A stretch of 64,000 nucleotides of DNA from Deltaproteobacteria bacterium (GCA_005879315.1 VBLC01000046.1:129424-193423), one strand, 5' to 3'. Positions 10,572 through 20,513 are shown, counted from the first letter of the stretch. Program-made: numbers and translations. Notes: generated from the letters alone by a model not told the origin.

Positions 10572-11723
10572 ATGGCTCTCTCCGGCACCCTCAAGGATTT
10601 CGGCATCGCCGACATCCTCCAGCTGATCGGCCACCAGACCAAGACGGGCCGGCTGAGCATGAGGAGCGGCAACGAGGAGGTGGAGGTCTTCTTCATCGAG
10701 GGCAACGTCGTCTTCGCCAGCGAGAAGGCGCGCAAGTCTTCCAACCTGCTCGGCGCCCTGCTCTTGCGCGCCGAGCTGCTCACCCAGCAGCATCTCGACG
10801 AGGCCCTGGCGACGCAACAGCGCACCTTGAAGCGGCTCGGCGACATCCTCGTCGATGGAGCGATCGTCACCCAGCAGCAGCTGGCGCAGATGATGCGGCT
10901 GCAGACCACCGAGACGCTCTACAAGCTCTTCGCCTGGAAGAACGGCTGGTACGAATTCTCCCAGGAGGACGTCGACAACTCGCGCAGCACCTTCGACGCC
11001 ATCCGCGCGGAGAGCATCCTCCTGGAAGGCTTCCGGCGCATGGACGAGTGGCCGCAGGTCCGCAAGAAGGTGCCCTGGACCGACGCCACTTTCGAGAAGC
11101 TGAAGGAGCTCGACACCCGCGACCTTCCCTCCATCGACGACGGGGGCCTCGGCCTCGATGGCGCGGCGGAGATCGACAAGCCCGCCGAGAAGCACAAGCT
11201 CGTCTACAAGCTCGCGGTCAACGGCAAGGACGTGCAGAAGATCATCGACGCCAGCCGGCTCGGCGAGTTCGAGGCTCTCAAGGCCCTGAGCGAGCTGATG
11301 GAATGGGGCTTCCTCAAGCCCCTGGCCCCCGAGCGGGGCGCGAAGGCGCTGGCGGCGGGCTTCAAGGCGCAGACCAAGAAGCTGACGGGAGCGGGGGCGA
11401 TCGTCCGGCTGGCGCTCTCCTTCGCCTTCTTCGTTGCGACGCTCTTCGTCGTCCGCTGGGTCGCGCCGCAGCTGGGCTCGGCGCGGCCCGAGAATCCCGC
11501 CCGCCACGGAGCGCTGGCGCGGGTCATCGCGCACGACCAGCTGGTCCGGCTGGAAAATGCGCTCGAGCTCTACAAGACGGAGCACGGCGACTATCCGCAG
11601 GCCTTGAAGCAGCTCGTCGAGGGACAGCTGCTCTCGGACCAGGACCTGCGCTATCCGTACCGGGAGCTCTACTACTATCGTCGGACGCCGCAGGGGTTTG
11701 TATTACTGCCTCCTCTTGATTAG
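10572..11723 (+). CDS. DUF4388 (PATAN-like) protein with C-terminal pseudopilin-like tail
   Basis: MALSGTLKDFGIADILQLIGHQTKTGRLSMRSGNEEVEVFFIEGNVVFA; C-term TM then NALELYKTEHGDYPQALKQLVEG. Confidence 0.75.
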   Translation: MALSGTLKDFGIADILQLIGHQTKTGRLSMRSGNEEVEVFFIEGNVVFASEKARKSSNLLGALLLRAELLTQQHLDEALATQQRTLKRLGDILVDGAIVTQQQLAQMMRLQTTETLYKLFAWKNGWYEFSQEDVDNSRSTFDAIRAESILLEGFRRMDEWPQVRKKVPWTDATFEKLKELDTRDLPSIDDGGLGLDGAAEIDKPAEKHKLVYKLAVNGKDVQKIIDASRLGEFEALKALSELMEWGFLKPLAPERGAKALAAGFKAQTKKLTGAGAIVRLALSFAFFVATLFVVRWVAPQLGSARPENPARHGALARVIAHDQLVRLENALELYKTEHGDYPQALKQLVEGQLLSDQDLRYPYRELYYYRRTPQGFVLLPPLD

Positions 11724-11760
11724 ATCAGACGAGAGGCCCGATCCCGGGCCCAGGAGCTGG

Positions 11761-12729
11761 ATGGCCGAACCATCTGCGCGGCTGGAGCTGCTCGACAACG
11801 ATGGCGCACGAACTCTCGCCGGAGGGCGGAGCGAGAACCTCAAGCTGATCGAGCAGAGGTTCGGAGTTCACATCGGACAGCGTGGCAACGTCTTTCTCAT
11901 CTCGGGTGAGCCCGACAAGGTCGTGCTCGCCGAGAAGCTGCTCGGCCAGCTCAACGAGCTGATCCAGCGCAAGTACCCGTTGGGGCTGGAGGACGTGGAG
12001 CAGGCGAGCAAGGTCATGCTGGCCGATCCCGCCGCCGATCTCAAAGACATCTTCCTCGACACCATCTACGTCACCAACCGCAACCGGCCGGTGACGCCGA
12101 AGGGCTTCAACCAGAAGGCGTACATCGACGCCATCCGCAAGCACGACATCGTCTTCGGCGTCGGCCCGGCCGGCACCGGCAAGACCTACCTGGCGATGGC
12201 GATGGCGGTCGCGGCGCTCGTCGAGCGACGGGTGAAGCGCATCGTGCTCTGCCGGCCGGCGGTCGAGGCGGGAGAGAAGCTCGGCTTCCTTCCCGGCGAT
12301 CTCGCCGAGAAAGTCAGCCCCTACCTGCGGCCGCTCTACGACGCGCTCCACGACCTGATGGACATGGACCGCGCCCAGGACCTGGTCGAGCGGGGCACGG
12401 TGGAAGTGGCGCCGCTCGCCTTCATGCGCGGCCGCACCTTGAACGACGCCTTCGTCATCCTCGACGAGGCGCAGAACACCACCACCGAGCAGATGAAGAT
12501 GTTCCTCACCCGCCTGGGCTTCGGCTCCAAGGCGGTCATCACCGGCGACGCGACGCAGACCGACCTGCCCGCCGGCAAGGCCTCGGGCATGCTCGAGGCG
12601 CGCGTCATCCTCCGCGACATCGAGGGCATCCGCTTCTGCGAGTTCACCGACAAGGACGTCGTCCGCCACCCGCTGGTCCAGGAGGTGGTGCGAGCCTACG
12701 ATGCGGCGACGGTGAACAAGAAGGGTTAG
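11761..12729 (+). CDS. phoH: PhoH-like ATPase
   Basis: GPAGTGKTYLAMAMAVAAL, RPAVEAGEKLGFLPGDLAEKVSPYLRPLYDAL, ILDEAQNTTTEQMKMFLTRLG. Confidence 0.95.
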   Translation: MAEPSARLELLDNDGARTLAGGRSENLKLIEQRFGVHIGQRGNVFLISGEPDKVVLAEKLLGQLNELIQRKYPLGLEDVEQASKVMLADPAADLKDIFLDTIYVTNRNRPVTPKGFNQKAYIDAIRKHDIVFGVGPAGTGKTYLAMAMAVAALVERRVKRIVLCRPAVEAGEKLGFLPGDLAEKVSPYLRPLYDALHDLMDMDRAQDLVERGTVEVAPLAFMRGRTLNDAFVILDEAQNTTTEQMKMFLTRLGFGSKAVITGDATQTDLPAGKASGMLEARVILRDIEGIRFCEFTDKDVVRHPLVQEVVRAYDAATVNKKG

Positions 12730-12738
12730 AAGGGGCGC

Positions 12739-14043
12739 ATGCTCCTCTTCCTCATCGCGGCGCTGCACGGCTCGCTCCATTTCATCGACGACGACTACCC
12801 CAAGGCGCTCGCCGAGGCGCGCGCGCAGCACAAGGCCGTCTTCATCGATTTCTGGGCGACCTGGTGCCACAGCTGCCTTTCCATGCAGCGGTTCGTGCTC
12901 AGCGATCCAGGGATGAAGCCGGTGAGCGATGAAGTAGTCTGGCTTTCGATCGAGACCGAAGCGGAGAAGAACCGGCCGGCGGTGGAGAAGTACCCGCTCG
13001 ATGGCTGGCCGACTTTCCTCGTCATCGATCCCGATAGCGAGCAGGTGATCGGGCGCTGGCTCGGGTCGAGCAGCGTCAAGGAGATGCGTGCTTTCGTCGA
13101 GGACGGCGCGCGCAAGTACCGGGCGAAGGGAAAGCTCGACGCGGCCGAGGCGGCGCAGCGCGACGGCGATCAGGCGCGCATCCGCGGAGACCTGAAAGCC
13201 GCGGCCGATGCCTATGGAAGGTCGGTGGCGCTGAGCAAGCCAGGCGATGCCCAGCGCTCCGAGCGGTTGACGCTCTACGTGAGTGCGCTGCGCAAGCTCG
13301 ATACGCCGGAGGCGGCGCGCACCTGCGTGGAGTTGGGGCTCAAGGAGGCGCGCAAGCTGGGGAACAGCGCGGTTGCGCTCGACTTCGTCTCGTACGCCGA
13401 CAATTGCGGTGAACGATTGCCGAAGGGAGACGCGCTGGCGAGGAAGATGCGGCAGCTCGCCATCGCGCGCATCCGCGAGGTGCTGCACGAGAAGGACGCG
13501 CCGCTCGCCGCCGACGACCGCAGCGACGGGCTCTCCACTCTCGCCCAGATGCTCGACGACGCCGCCAAGCACGAGGAGGCGGTAGCAGCGATGCGCGAGC
13601 GTGCGCGGCTGCTCGAGGCGGCCGCGGCGGCGGCGCCCGATGCGACGATGGCCTCCACCTTCGATCCGCACCGCACCGACACCTATCTCTACCTGGGCGA
13701 GCCGGAAAAAGCCGAGCGGCTCCTCGCCCAGCGCGAGAAGGAGATGAGCGAGGACTACAACCCGCCGGCGCGGCTCGCGCGCGTCTACTTCGAGGAAAAG
13801 AAGCTCGCCGAGGCGGAGGCGGCGGTCGACCGCGCGCTCTCGAAGATGACGCGCGGACAGCGGCGGCTCGGCATCCTCGGGCTCAAGGCGAAGATCCTCG
13901 GCGCCGAGGGCAAGCCGAGCGACGCCGTCGTGCGCGAGCAGCTCGAGGTCTCGCGCGAGCTGCCCAAGACGCAGCGCAATCCGCAGCTCGAAGCGAAGCT
14001 CGAAGAGCAGCTGAGGCGGTCCAAAGGTCAAGCAACTCGCTGA
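12739..14043 (+). CDS. Thioredoxin-fold protein with TPR-like C-terminus
   Basis: VFIDFWATWCHSCLSMQRFVL (DsbD-gamma-like CxxC) followed by helical repeats. Confidence 0.75.
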   Translation: MLLFLIAALHGSLHFIDDDYPKALAEARAQHKAVFIDFWATWCHSCLSMQRFVLSDPGMKPVSDEVVWLSIETEAEKNRPAVEKYPLDGWPTFLVIDPDSEQVIGRWLGSSSVKEMRAFVEDGARKYRAKGKLDAAEAAQRDGDQARIRGDLKAAADAYGRSVALSKPGDAQRSERLTLYVSALRKLDTPEAARTCVELGLKEARKLGNSAVALDFVSYADNCGERLPKGDALARKMRQLAIARIREVLHEKDAPLAADDRSDGLSTLAQMLDDAAKHEEAVAAMRERARLLEAAAAAAPDATMASTFDPHRTDTYLYLGEPEKAERLLAQREKEMSEDYNPPARLARVYFEEKKLAEAEAAVDRALSKMTRGQRRLGILGLKAKILGAEGKPSDAVVREQLEVSRELPKTQRNPQLEAKLEEQLRRSKGQATR

Positions 14044-14076
14044 TCCGCGCAGACCTGCTAATATTCGGCGCCCGTC

Positions 14077-16479
14077 ATGCCTGCCCCGCAGCCGCCATCG
14101 TTGACTGCGCGCATCCTGCGCTTCCGGCGGGTGCGGCAGGGGCTCGCCCTCGCCCTCCTGGCAGCGGTTTCGGTGAGCGCCGCGTTCCTCCTGCCTCCTT
14201 CGCGCTTCACGCCCGCCATCCCCGGCGACGACGCGCTCGGCAAGCCCTTCTCCGGCACGCTGAAGGCGAACCGCGACTACGACGTCCTCGATCCCGAGAC
14301 GACCGCGGAGAAGCGCGACGAGGCCGCCCGCTCCGTCTGGCCCGTCTACGACTTCGACCGCAGCGCTGCCGAAGTGCTGCAGCGGCGCATCGCCGACGCC
14401 TTCGCCCAGGCGCGCGAGGCGCTGGCGCAGTGGAAGCGCAACAACCCCGCCAAGGCGCCGCACCTCGCCTCGCTCAGGCCCGGGCGCAGGATCGACCGCG
14501 AGGTTCTCGAGCTGGTCCTCTCCGGCCGCGACGAGTTCTGGAAGACGCTGCAGGCGGTGATCGACGACGACGAGTATCTGGAGCTGGCGCGCAGCGGCTT
14601 CGACGCCTCCGTCGAGCACGCTGCCGCGCGCCTGGCCGGGCTCGCCGCGACGGGATTCATCGTCGAAGAGCGTGGGCTGCTCGCGGCTGACCGCGACCGC
14701 GGCGGCATCGCCGTCCGCACGCTGCCCGGTCCGCTCTCGGGCGGACCCTACGGAGCGCCGCTGGCGGAACAGACGGTGCGCGACATCGATCGCATCAAGG
14801 ACCTGGCGCGCGCCCGCGCCGAGGTCGAGCGGCTCGCCGCGGAGCAAGTCGGCGAGCTGTCGCTGCCGCTCCGGCATGGGGTGGCCCAGCTGGTGCGTCG
14901 ATCGCTGCGGCCCAACCTCGCCTACAACGAGGGCGAAACGCGCCGCCGCCAGGAAGCGAAGCGGCAGCAGGTCAAGGACGTCCTCCTGCAGATCAAGAAG
15001 GGCGAGAAGATCATCGGCGACGGCGAGCAGGTGACCAAGACGCACCTGCTCATCTTCCAGGCGCTGCGCGCGGCCGGCCGCGCTTCCGAGGCCGAACAGG
15101 TCCGCTGGGGCGGCGGGCTCTTCGCCGCCCTGGTCTGCGCGGCGGTCTTCGAGTTCGGCCGCCGCAACGTGCGCAAGTTCCGCCTGCGCAGCCGCGACGT
15201 CGTGCTGATGGCAGCGCTGCTCGTCGGCCAGCTCCTGCTCGTGCGCGGCGCGCTGGCCGGCGCCGATGCCTTGCACGAGCTCGTCCGCGACCAGTTGCCG
15301 GTGCGGTTCGCCTTGCCGGTGGCGCAGGCGCTCCCCGCCGCGATCCCTTTCGCCCTCGGCTCGCTGCTGGTCCGATTCCTTCTCCAGTCGGAGGCGGCGC
15401 TCCTCTGGACGGCCGCGTTCGCGCCTCTTTGCGGATTGCTCGCGGGAGGCTCGCTGCAGGTCGCGCTCGCCGCGCTGGTGGGAGGCATCGTCGCCGCCGA
15501 CCGCATCGGTCACGCCGGCAGCCGCTCGGCCGTCTTCCGCGCCGGCCTCTTCACCGGCCTCGCCACCGCGGTCGTGCTCACGGCCTTCTCCATGTTCCAG
15601 GGCCGGCTCTGGTCGCTGGACGCTGCCGCCACCGTCGCCGCGGCCGTCCTCGGGGGCGCGATCCTCATGCCGATCCTGGCGCTGATCCTCGCGGCACTGC
15701 TCGAGGCGGTCTTCGGCTACGTCACCGACATCGAGCTGCTCAAGCTGGCCAGCTTCAACCATCCGGTGCTCAAGGATCTAATCGTGCAGGCGCCCGGCAC
15801 GTACCACCACGCCATCCTCATCGGCCAACTGGTCGAAGCAGCGGCGCGCGAGATCGGCGCCAATCCCCTGCTCGCGCGGGTGGGCGCCTACTATCACGAC
15901 ATCGGCAAGGGCAAGAACCCGCTCTTCTTCGGCGAGAACCAGAAGGGCGAGAACCGGCACGACCAGATCTCGCCGCAGATCAGCGCGCAGATCATCCAGC
16001 GGCACGTGCAGGACGGAATCGAGCTGGCCCGCCAGGCGAAGCTGCCGCGGCAGGTGATCGACTTCATTCCCCAGCACCACGGCACGCGCGCCATCGCCTA
16101 CTTCCTCCACCGCGCCAAGGAGGAGGCCGAGCGGACCGGCGGGCCGCCGCCGGGCGACGGCGACTTCCGTTACGCCGGACCCAAGCCGCAGACGCGCGAG
16201 ACGGCGCTGGTGATGATCGCGGACGCGGTGGTGGCCACCGCCCGCAATCTTTCCACCGCCGCGCCGGAGAAATTGCGCGCGCTGGTCGATCGCGCCATCC
16301 AGGCGGTGGTCGCCGAAGGACAGCTCGACGAATGCGAGATCACCCTGCGCGACCTGGAGAGGACCGCGCAGAGCTTCGCCGCCACGCTGGCGACGCTCTA
16401 TCGCGCTCCCGCCGACCTGCCGCCCAGCGCGCAGCGGCCGGCGTTGCGCGTGCTCGAGTCCGACGTCAGACGCGCGTGA
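14077..16479 (+). CDS. pgpH: 7TM-HD family phosphohydrolase (PgpH/YqfF-like)
   Basis: Multi-TM region then HHAILIGQLVEAAAREIGANPLLARVGAYYHDIGKGKNPLFFGENQ HD motif. Confidence 0.9.
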   Translation: MPAPQPPSLTARILRFRRVRQGLALALLAAVSVSAAFLLPPSRFTPAIPGDDALGKPFSGTLKANRDYDVLDPETTAEKRDEAARSVWPVYDFDRSAAEVLQRRIADAFAQAREALAQWKRNNPAKAPHLASLRPGRRIDREVLELVLSGRDEFWKTLQAVIDDDEYLELARSGFDASVEHAAARLAGLAATGFIVEERGLLAADRDRGGIAVRTLPGPLSGGPYGAPLAEQTVRDIDRIKDLARARAEVERLAAEQVGELSLPLRHGVAQLVRRSLRPNLAYNEGETRRRQEAKRQQVKDVLLQIKKGEKIIGDGEQVTKTHLLIFQALRAAGRASEAEQVRWGGGLFAALVCAAVFEFGRRNVRKFRLRSRDVVLMAALLVGQLLLVRGALAGADALHELVRDQLPVRFALPVAQALPAAIPFALGSLLVRFLLQSEAALLWTAAFAPLCGLLAGGSLQVALAALVGGIVAADRIGHAGSRSAVFRAGLFTGLATAVVLTAFSMFQGRLWSLDAAATVAAAVLGGAILMPILALILAALLEAVFGYVTDIELLKLASFNHPVLKDLIVQAPGTYHHAILIGQLVEAAAREIGANPLLARVGAYYHDIGKGKNPLFFGENQKGENRHDQISPQISAQIIQRHVQDGIELARQAKLPRQVIDFIPQHHGTRAIAYFLHRAKEEAERTGGPPPGDGDFRYAGPKPQTRETALVMIADAVVATARNLSTAAPEKLRALVDRAIQAVVAEGQLDECEITLRDLERTAQSFAATLATLYRAPADLPPSAQRPALRVLESDVRRA

Positions 16480-17624
16480 GGCTGTCGCGCAACGTCGTCA
16501 TCCTCGGTGTCGTCTCGCTCTTGGCCGATGTCTCGAGCGACATGGTGGTGCCGCTTCTTCCCGCCTTTGTCATTTCGCTGGGAGGAGGCGCGGCGTTCGT
16601 CGGCGCCATCGAAGGCGCTGCCGAGGCGACAGCGGCGCTCTTGAAGTACCTCTCCGGCGGGTGGGCCGACAAAGCGCGCCGCCTCCTGCCGCTGGCGGTG
16701 ATCGGCTATGCGCTGGCCGGGCTGGCGCGGCCGTTTCTCGCCGTCGCGCGGGCGCCCTGGCAGGTGCTGCTGGTGCGCAACATCGACCGCGTCGGCAAGG
16801 GCGTGCGCACCTCGCCGCGCGACAAGCTCCTTGCCGGCAGCGTCGAGGAAGGGCGGCTCGCGGAAGCGTTCGCCTTCCACCGGGGCATGGACAACGCCGG
16901 AGCCGCCGTCGGGCCGCTGGTCGCTGCGGGGCTCTTGCTGCTCTGGCCCGGCGATCTGCGCCGCGTCTTTCTCTTTGCGGCCATCCCCGGCGCGCTGGCG
17001 GTGCTGGCGCTGTTCGCGGTGCGCGAAGAGGAAGCGCCGCGCAGCGAGGAGCCGGCGGCGGAAGATCATCTTCACGGTGCGCGCGTGCCGCCTCGGCTCC
17101 TCGCCGCGATCGCGCTCTTCACGCTGGGCAACTCCACCGACGCCCTTCTCGTGCTGCGTGCGCAGTCGGTCGGCGTGGCCACGGTGCACCTGCCCGTGCT
17201 CTGGTCGCTGCTCAACGTCACGCGCGCCGTGCTCTCCTGGCCGGCGGGGCGGGCGGCCGACAAGCTCGGCCGGCGCCGCACCCTCGCTGCCGGATGGCTC
17301 TGGTACGCGCTCTGCTATGCCGGCTTTGCCCTGGCGAGCGCGCCGTGGCACGCGTGGGCGCTCTTCGCCGCCTATGGCCTGGTGGCGGCGCTCAGCGAAG
17401 GCACCGAGCGTGCGCTCATCGCCGCAGCCGTCGGGAAGGAGCGCCGGGGTCGCGCGCTCGGGCTCTACAACCTCATCTCCGGCGCGGGGCTGCTCGTCGC
17501 GTCCGTCGTCGCCGGCGTGATCTGGGAACGCGCCTCGCCCGCCGCGGCCTTGCTCACCGGCGCGGCCCTGGCAGCCGTAGCGGCTGCGCTGCTCGTCGCG
17601 GGCTCCGCCAGGCAGGCGGCGTAG
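16476..17624 (+). CDS. MFS transporter
   Basis: MRLSRNVVILGVVSLLADVSSDMVVPLLPAFVISLGGG...; ~12 hydrophobic segments; GTG start overlapping upstream stop. Confidence 0.85.
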   Translation: MRLSRNVVILGVVSLLADVSSDMVVPLLPAFVISLGGGAAFVGAIEGAAEATAALLKYLSGGWADKARRLLPLAVIGYALAGLARPFLAVARAPWQVLLVRNIDRVGKGVRTSPRDKLLAGSVEEGRLAEAFAFHRGMDNAGAAVGPLVAAGLLLLWPGDLRRVFLFAAIPGALAVLALFAVREEEAPRSEEPAAEDHLHGARVPPRLLAAIALFTLGNSTDALLVLRAQSVGVATVHLPVLWSLLNVTRAVLSWPAGRAADKLGRRRTLAAGWLWYALCYAGFALASAPWHAWALFAAYGLVAALSEGTERALIAAAVGKERRGRALGLYNLISGAGLLVASVVAGVIWERASPAAALLTGAALAAVAAALLVAGSARQAA

Positions 17625-17661
17625 GCTTTCGCCGCAGCACCGCTGTGCCCAGCTTTGAGCA

Positions 17662-18141
17662 ATGCGAGTGAAGATGGGGCGCGTCATCCTGCTCGATTAC
17701 CTGGTGCGCGTCGGAGACGGTCGTGTGGTCGAGTCGAGCTCGGGCAAGGGGCCGATCGAATACCTGCACGGCGCGAACCAGATTCTCCCGGCGCTGGAGC
17801 GGGTACTCGAGGGAATGATGGAGGGCGACCAGGCCGCCTTCAGCATCGCGGCGGAGGAGGCGTACGGCTCGCGCCGCGAGGACAACGTCATCTCGCTGCC
17901 GCGCGCTCTCTTTCCCGCTGATGTGAAGCTCGAGCGCGGGCTCTGCCTCTACGCGCGCGCTGCGGGAGGGCAGAGCTACCCGATCACCGTGCGGGAAGTG
18001 AAGGCCGACATGGTGGTCGTCGATCTCAACCATCCGCTGGCGGGCGAGCGGCTCTTCTTCGAGGTGAACATCCGGGGCGTGCGGCCCGCCGGGGAGCAGG
18101 AAGTGTTTCTGGGGAAGGCCGCGGCCGCCGAGGTCGTGTAA
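17662..18141 (+). CDS. FKBP-type peptidyl-prolyl isomerase, SlyD-like (no His-rich tail)
   Basis: YLVRVGDGRVVESSSGKGPIEYLHGANQILPALERVLEGMMEGDQ...EEAYG. Confidence 0.85.
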   Translation: MRVKMGRVILLDYLVRVGDGRVVESSSGKGPIEYLHGANQILPALERVLEGMMEGDQAAFSIAAEEAYGSRREDNVISLPRALFPADVKLERGLCLYARAAGGQSYPITVREVKADMVVVDLNHPLAGERLFFEVNIRGVRPAGEQEVFLGKAAAAEVV

Positions 18142-18149
18142 ATACAACT

Positions 18150-18280
18150 GACAGACCCGGGCCCGGGTTCGTACACGCGTGCGGGTAGGGGGACGCCGAC
18201 GGGTTCGGAAAGAAGTGCCGTGCCCGTAGCCGTCCCCGTCCCCGTGAACGTAAACGCACCCGGACCCGGGCCCGTTTTTC
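18150..18280. repeat. GC-rich imperfect inverted-repeat region between convergent genes, likely bidirectional terminator
   Basis: 14-bp palindrome ACCCGGGCCCGGGT at 18155-18168; GTCCCCGTCCCCGT words; right arm ACCCGGACCCGGGCCCG followed by TTTTT. Confidence 0.6.
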
Positions 18281-20513
18281 AGCGTAGCAGTTCGAGCCAT
18301 CGTCTCGCTTCGATTGCGCGTCCGGGGGGCGCGTCTTTTCCCAGCGCCAAGAACGCCTCTCTCGCCATGGCGTCGTTGCCGAGGTGCCACGCCGCGATTC
18401 CCTTCATCCGCAGCGCCTCCTCGATGAACCTGGCGTCGGGCAGCTCGCGCGACAGCGCGCTCTCGGCGAAGCGCAAGCATTCCTGCCATGCGCCGCGGTT
18501 CTGCATCTGCTTGGCGATGAGGTAGGCGGCGAGCCCGTCGCGCGGTCGGGCCGCGTCCAGCTCGCGCAGCGCGAGGACGACCTCGGGGCCGGTGTTACCC
18601 TCTGCGAAGAGGGACCGCAGCGCCGGCCAGGTAACCCGATCGCGGACCGCGCGGAGCCGCACCGTCAGCGACCGCTCGGCGGCCTCGGTCTGCGGTAGCC
18701 GGGCCGCCTCTTCGTAGCGCGCGATCGCCTGCGGGACATCGCTCGCCTTCCACGCCGCATCGCCCGCCTGGACCAGCACCTGCGCCCGCAGCGGAGCGGA
18801 GATCTTGGGATGCGACAGCGCCTTGGCCTCCGTCTGCTGCGCGCGGGCGCTCTCTCCCGCGGCGATCTGCGCACGCGCCAGCTGCAGGAGCAGCGCCGGA
18901 TCGTCCGGCTCCATCTCGGCACAGCGGCTCCACAGCCCCGCGGCCGCGAGCACTTCCCCGCGTTGCACCGCCGCCAGAGCCTCGCGCTGCAGTCCGGCCA
19001 CCTCGTGCGCGCAACGTTTGCGGACGATCGCCGGCGCCGAGTATCGCTGCGAAGCCAGCGCCACCGCGCGCTCCGGCTCGTGCAGCGAGTCGAGGAATCT
19101 GCCGTGCTCTTCCGCGAGCGCGCCCAGATCGCCGAGCGAGTCGGAGCGGTACGCCTGCCGCACGAACGCCGGACCGCGCGTCTCCCACAGCCAACGGACG
19201 AACGAGCCCGCCGTGGTGTACGCCCGCGCTCCCGACTCGGCGTAGAAAAGGCCAGGCTGGAAGAGCCGCTGCACCTGGGGCATGAGATGGAGGTCGCGCA
19301 GCGCGCGCGCCTCCTCATGCACCGTGAATTCTCCCGCCGGCCAGTCGCCCGCCACCGCCAGGCCCTCGATGAGCGCCATGTCGGGGACGAGCCCGCGCAG
19401 CGATCCCGGAACGCCCCAGGGCCCGCGCGCGATGTCCGCCGCGAGTGCGTGGACCAGCTCATGGCGCAGGATCGGATGCGGCGCGGGCGCGTCGTTGGTG
19501 TGGATCTGCCGTAGCCACGGCTTGGTGAAGCTGGTCTCGGCCGCGCCGAGCAGCCGGCGCTTCTCGTCGGCCGAGCGGTAGAAGTAGACGTCGACCTTTC
19601 CGCCCTCGCCTCCTTCGCCGAGAAAATCGCGCGCCGCGAGATAGGACGCCTCGGCATCGCGCCCGAGAAGCGCCTGCTCCGCCGGCGCCTTCTCGCGCGG
19701 GAAGTGGAGCACCAGGTGCCCGGTCTCGAGCCGTCCGCCCAGCTCCGCATCGAGGAGAGATGCGCTCGCCTTCCAATGAAGGGCTTGCGCCTGCAGCGAT
19801 AGCCAGAGAGCGCCGACGGCGCAGAGCAAGAGGGGCACTGCAGAACGCCGCTGCCCATTGGCGACAAGAGCGACGCCGATGGCTGCGCCGGCATAGAGCA
19901 GCGTCGCTCCGCGAAAGATCCAGAGCGCGCTCGAGGGCCGGATGGCCTCGTCGTAGAGCGGTCCCGGGTACATTCCGCCCAGATGGTCGAAGACGAAGAC
20001 CTGCGGCCCGCGCAGGACCGGCCAAAGCGAAACGGCGAGCGCTGCGACGAAGATCGCCGCGACCGCGAGCCCCTCGCGGCGCGGCCAGAGAAAACCGCAG
20101 GCGACTCCGACCGCAGCCGAAAGCGCTCCGCTGGGGAGGGCCAGCGCTGCGTAGAGGGCCAATCCGCCGAGCGGCTCGCATGCCGGCCTGCGCAAGCCGT
20201 TGAGCAGGATGACGAGCACTGGAACGGCGAGCGCGCAAAGCCCAAAGCAAAGCGCGCGCCGCGCCGCTCGCGCCGGGGACGGTGCGGCGAGCTCGCGCTC
20301 CATGCGCGCCGCCGCCACTCCCGGCGCCGCGCCGAAGAGGCCGGCCGCGAGCGCGACGAGCTCGCTCAGCTCGTAGCCGAGATGATCGGCGAGCGGCAGA
20401 AAGCAGGCGACGAGCGCGAGGAGAAAGAGCGCGAAGAGATAGAGCCGCGGTCCGCGCCGCTGCCACAGCGCGCTTGCCCCCTCGGGCCACGTGCTGTCAG
20501 ACTGAACGCGCAT
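18279..20513 (-). CDS. Membrane protein with gluzincin-like metallopeptidase (HELVH) and TPR C-terminus
   Basis: N-terminal TM helices; RHELVHALAADIARG...LIEGLAVAGDW; TPR-like repeats after. Confidence 0.7.
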   Translation of the reverse strand: MRVQSDSTWPEGASALWQRRGPRLYLFALFLLALVACFLPLADHLGYELSELVALAAGLFGAAPGVAAARMERELAAPSPARAARRALCFGLCALAVPVLVILLNGLRRPACEPLGGLALYAALALPSGALSAAVGVACGFLWPRREGLAVAAIFVAALAVSLWPVLRGPQVFVFDHLGGMYPGPLYDEAIRPSSALWIFRGATLLYAGAAIGVALVANGQRRSAVPLLLCAVGALWLSLQAQALHWKASASLLDAELGGRLETGHLVLHFPREKAPAEQALLGRDAEASYLAARDFLGEGGEGGKVDVYFYRSADEKRRLLGAAETSFTKPWLRQIHTNDAPAPHPILRHELVHALAADIARGPWGVPGSLRGLVPDMALIEGLAVAGDWPAGEFTVHEEARALRDLHLMPQVQRLFQPGLFYAESGARAYTTAGSFVRWLWETRGPAFVRQAYRSDSLGDLGALAEEHGRFLDSLHEPERAVALASQRYSAPAIVRKRCAHEVAGLQREALAAVQRGEVLAAAGLWSRCAEMEPDDPALLLQLARAQIAAGESARAQQTEAKALSHPKISAPLRAQVLVQAGDAAWKASDVPQAIARYEEAARLPQTEAAERSLTVRLRAVRDRVTWPALRSLFAEGNTGPEVVLALRELDAARPRDGLAAYLIAKQMQNRGAWQECLRFAESALSRELPDARFIEEALRMKGIAAWHLGNDAMAREAFLALGKDAPPGRAIEARRWLELLR

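Noticed and set aside
7902-11585. 1227-aa minus-strand ORF
   Set aside because: Covers real plus-strand genes; only its end shares DNA with mazG in another frame.
11725-15762. 1345-aa minus-strand ORF
   Set aside because: Antisense to phoH/Trx/7TM-HD genes with conserved motifs on plus.
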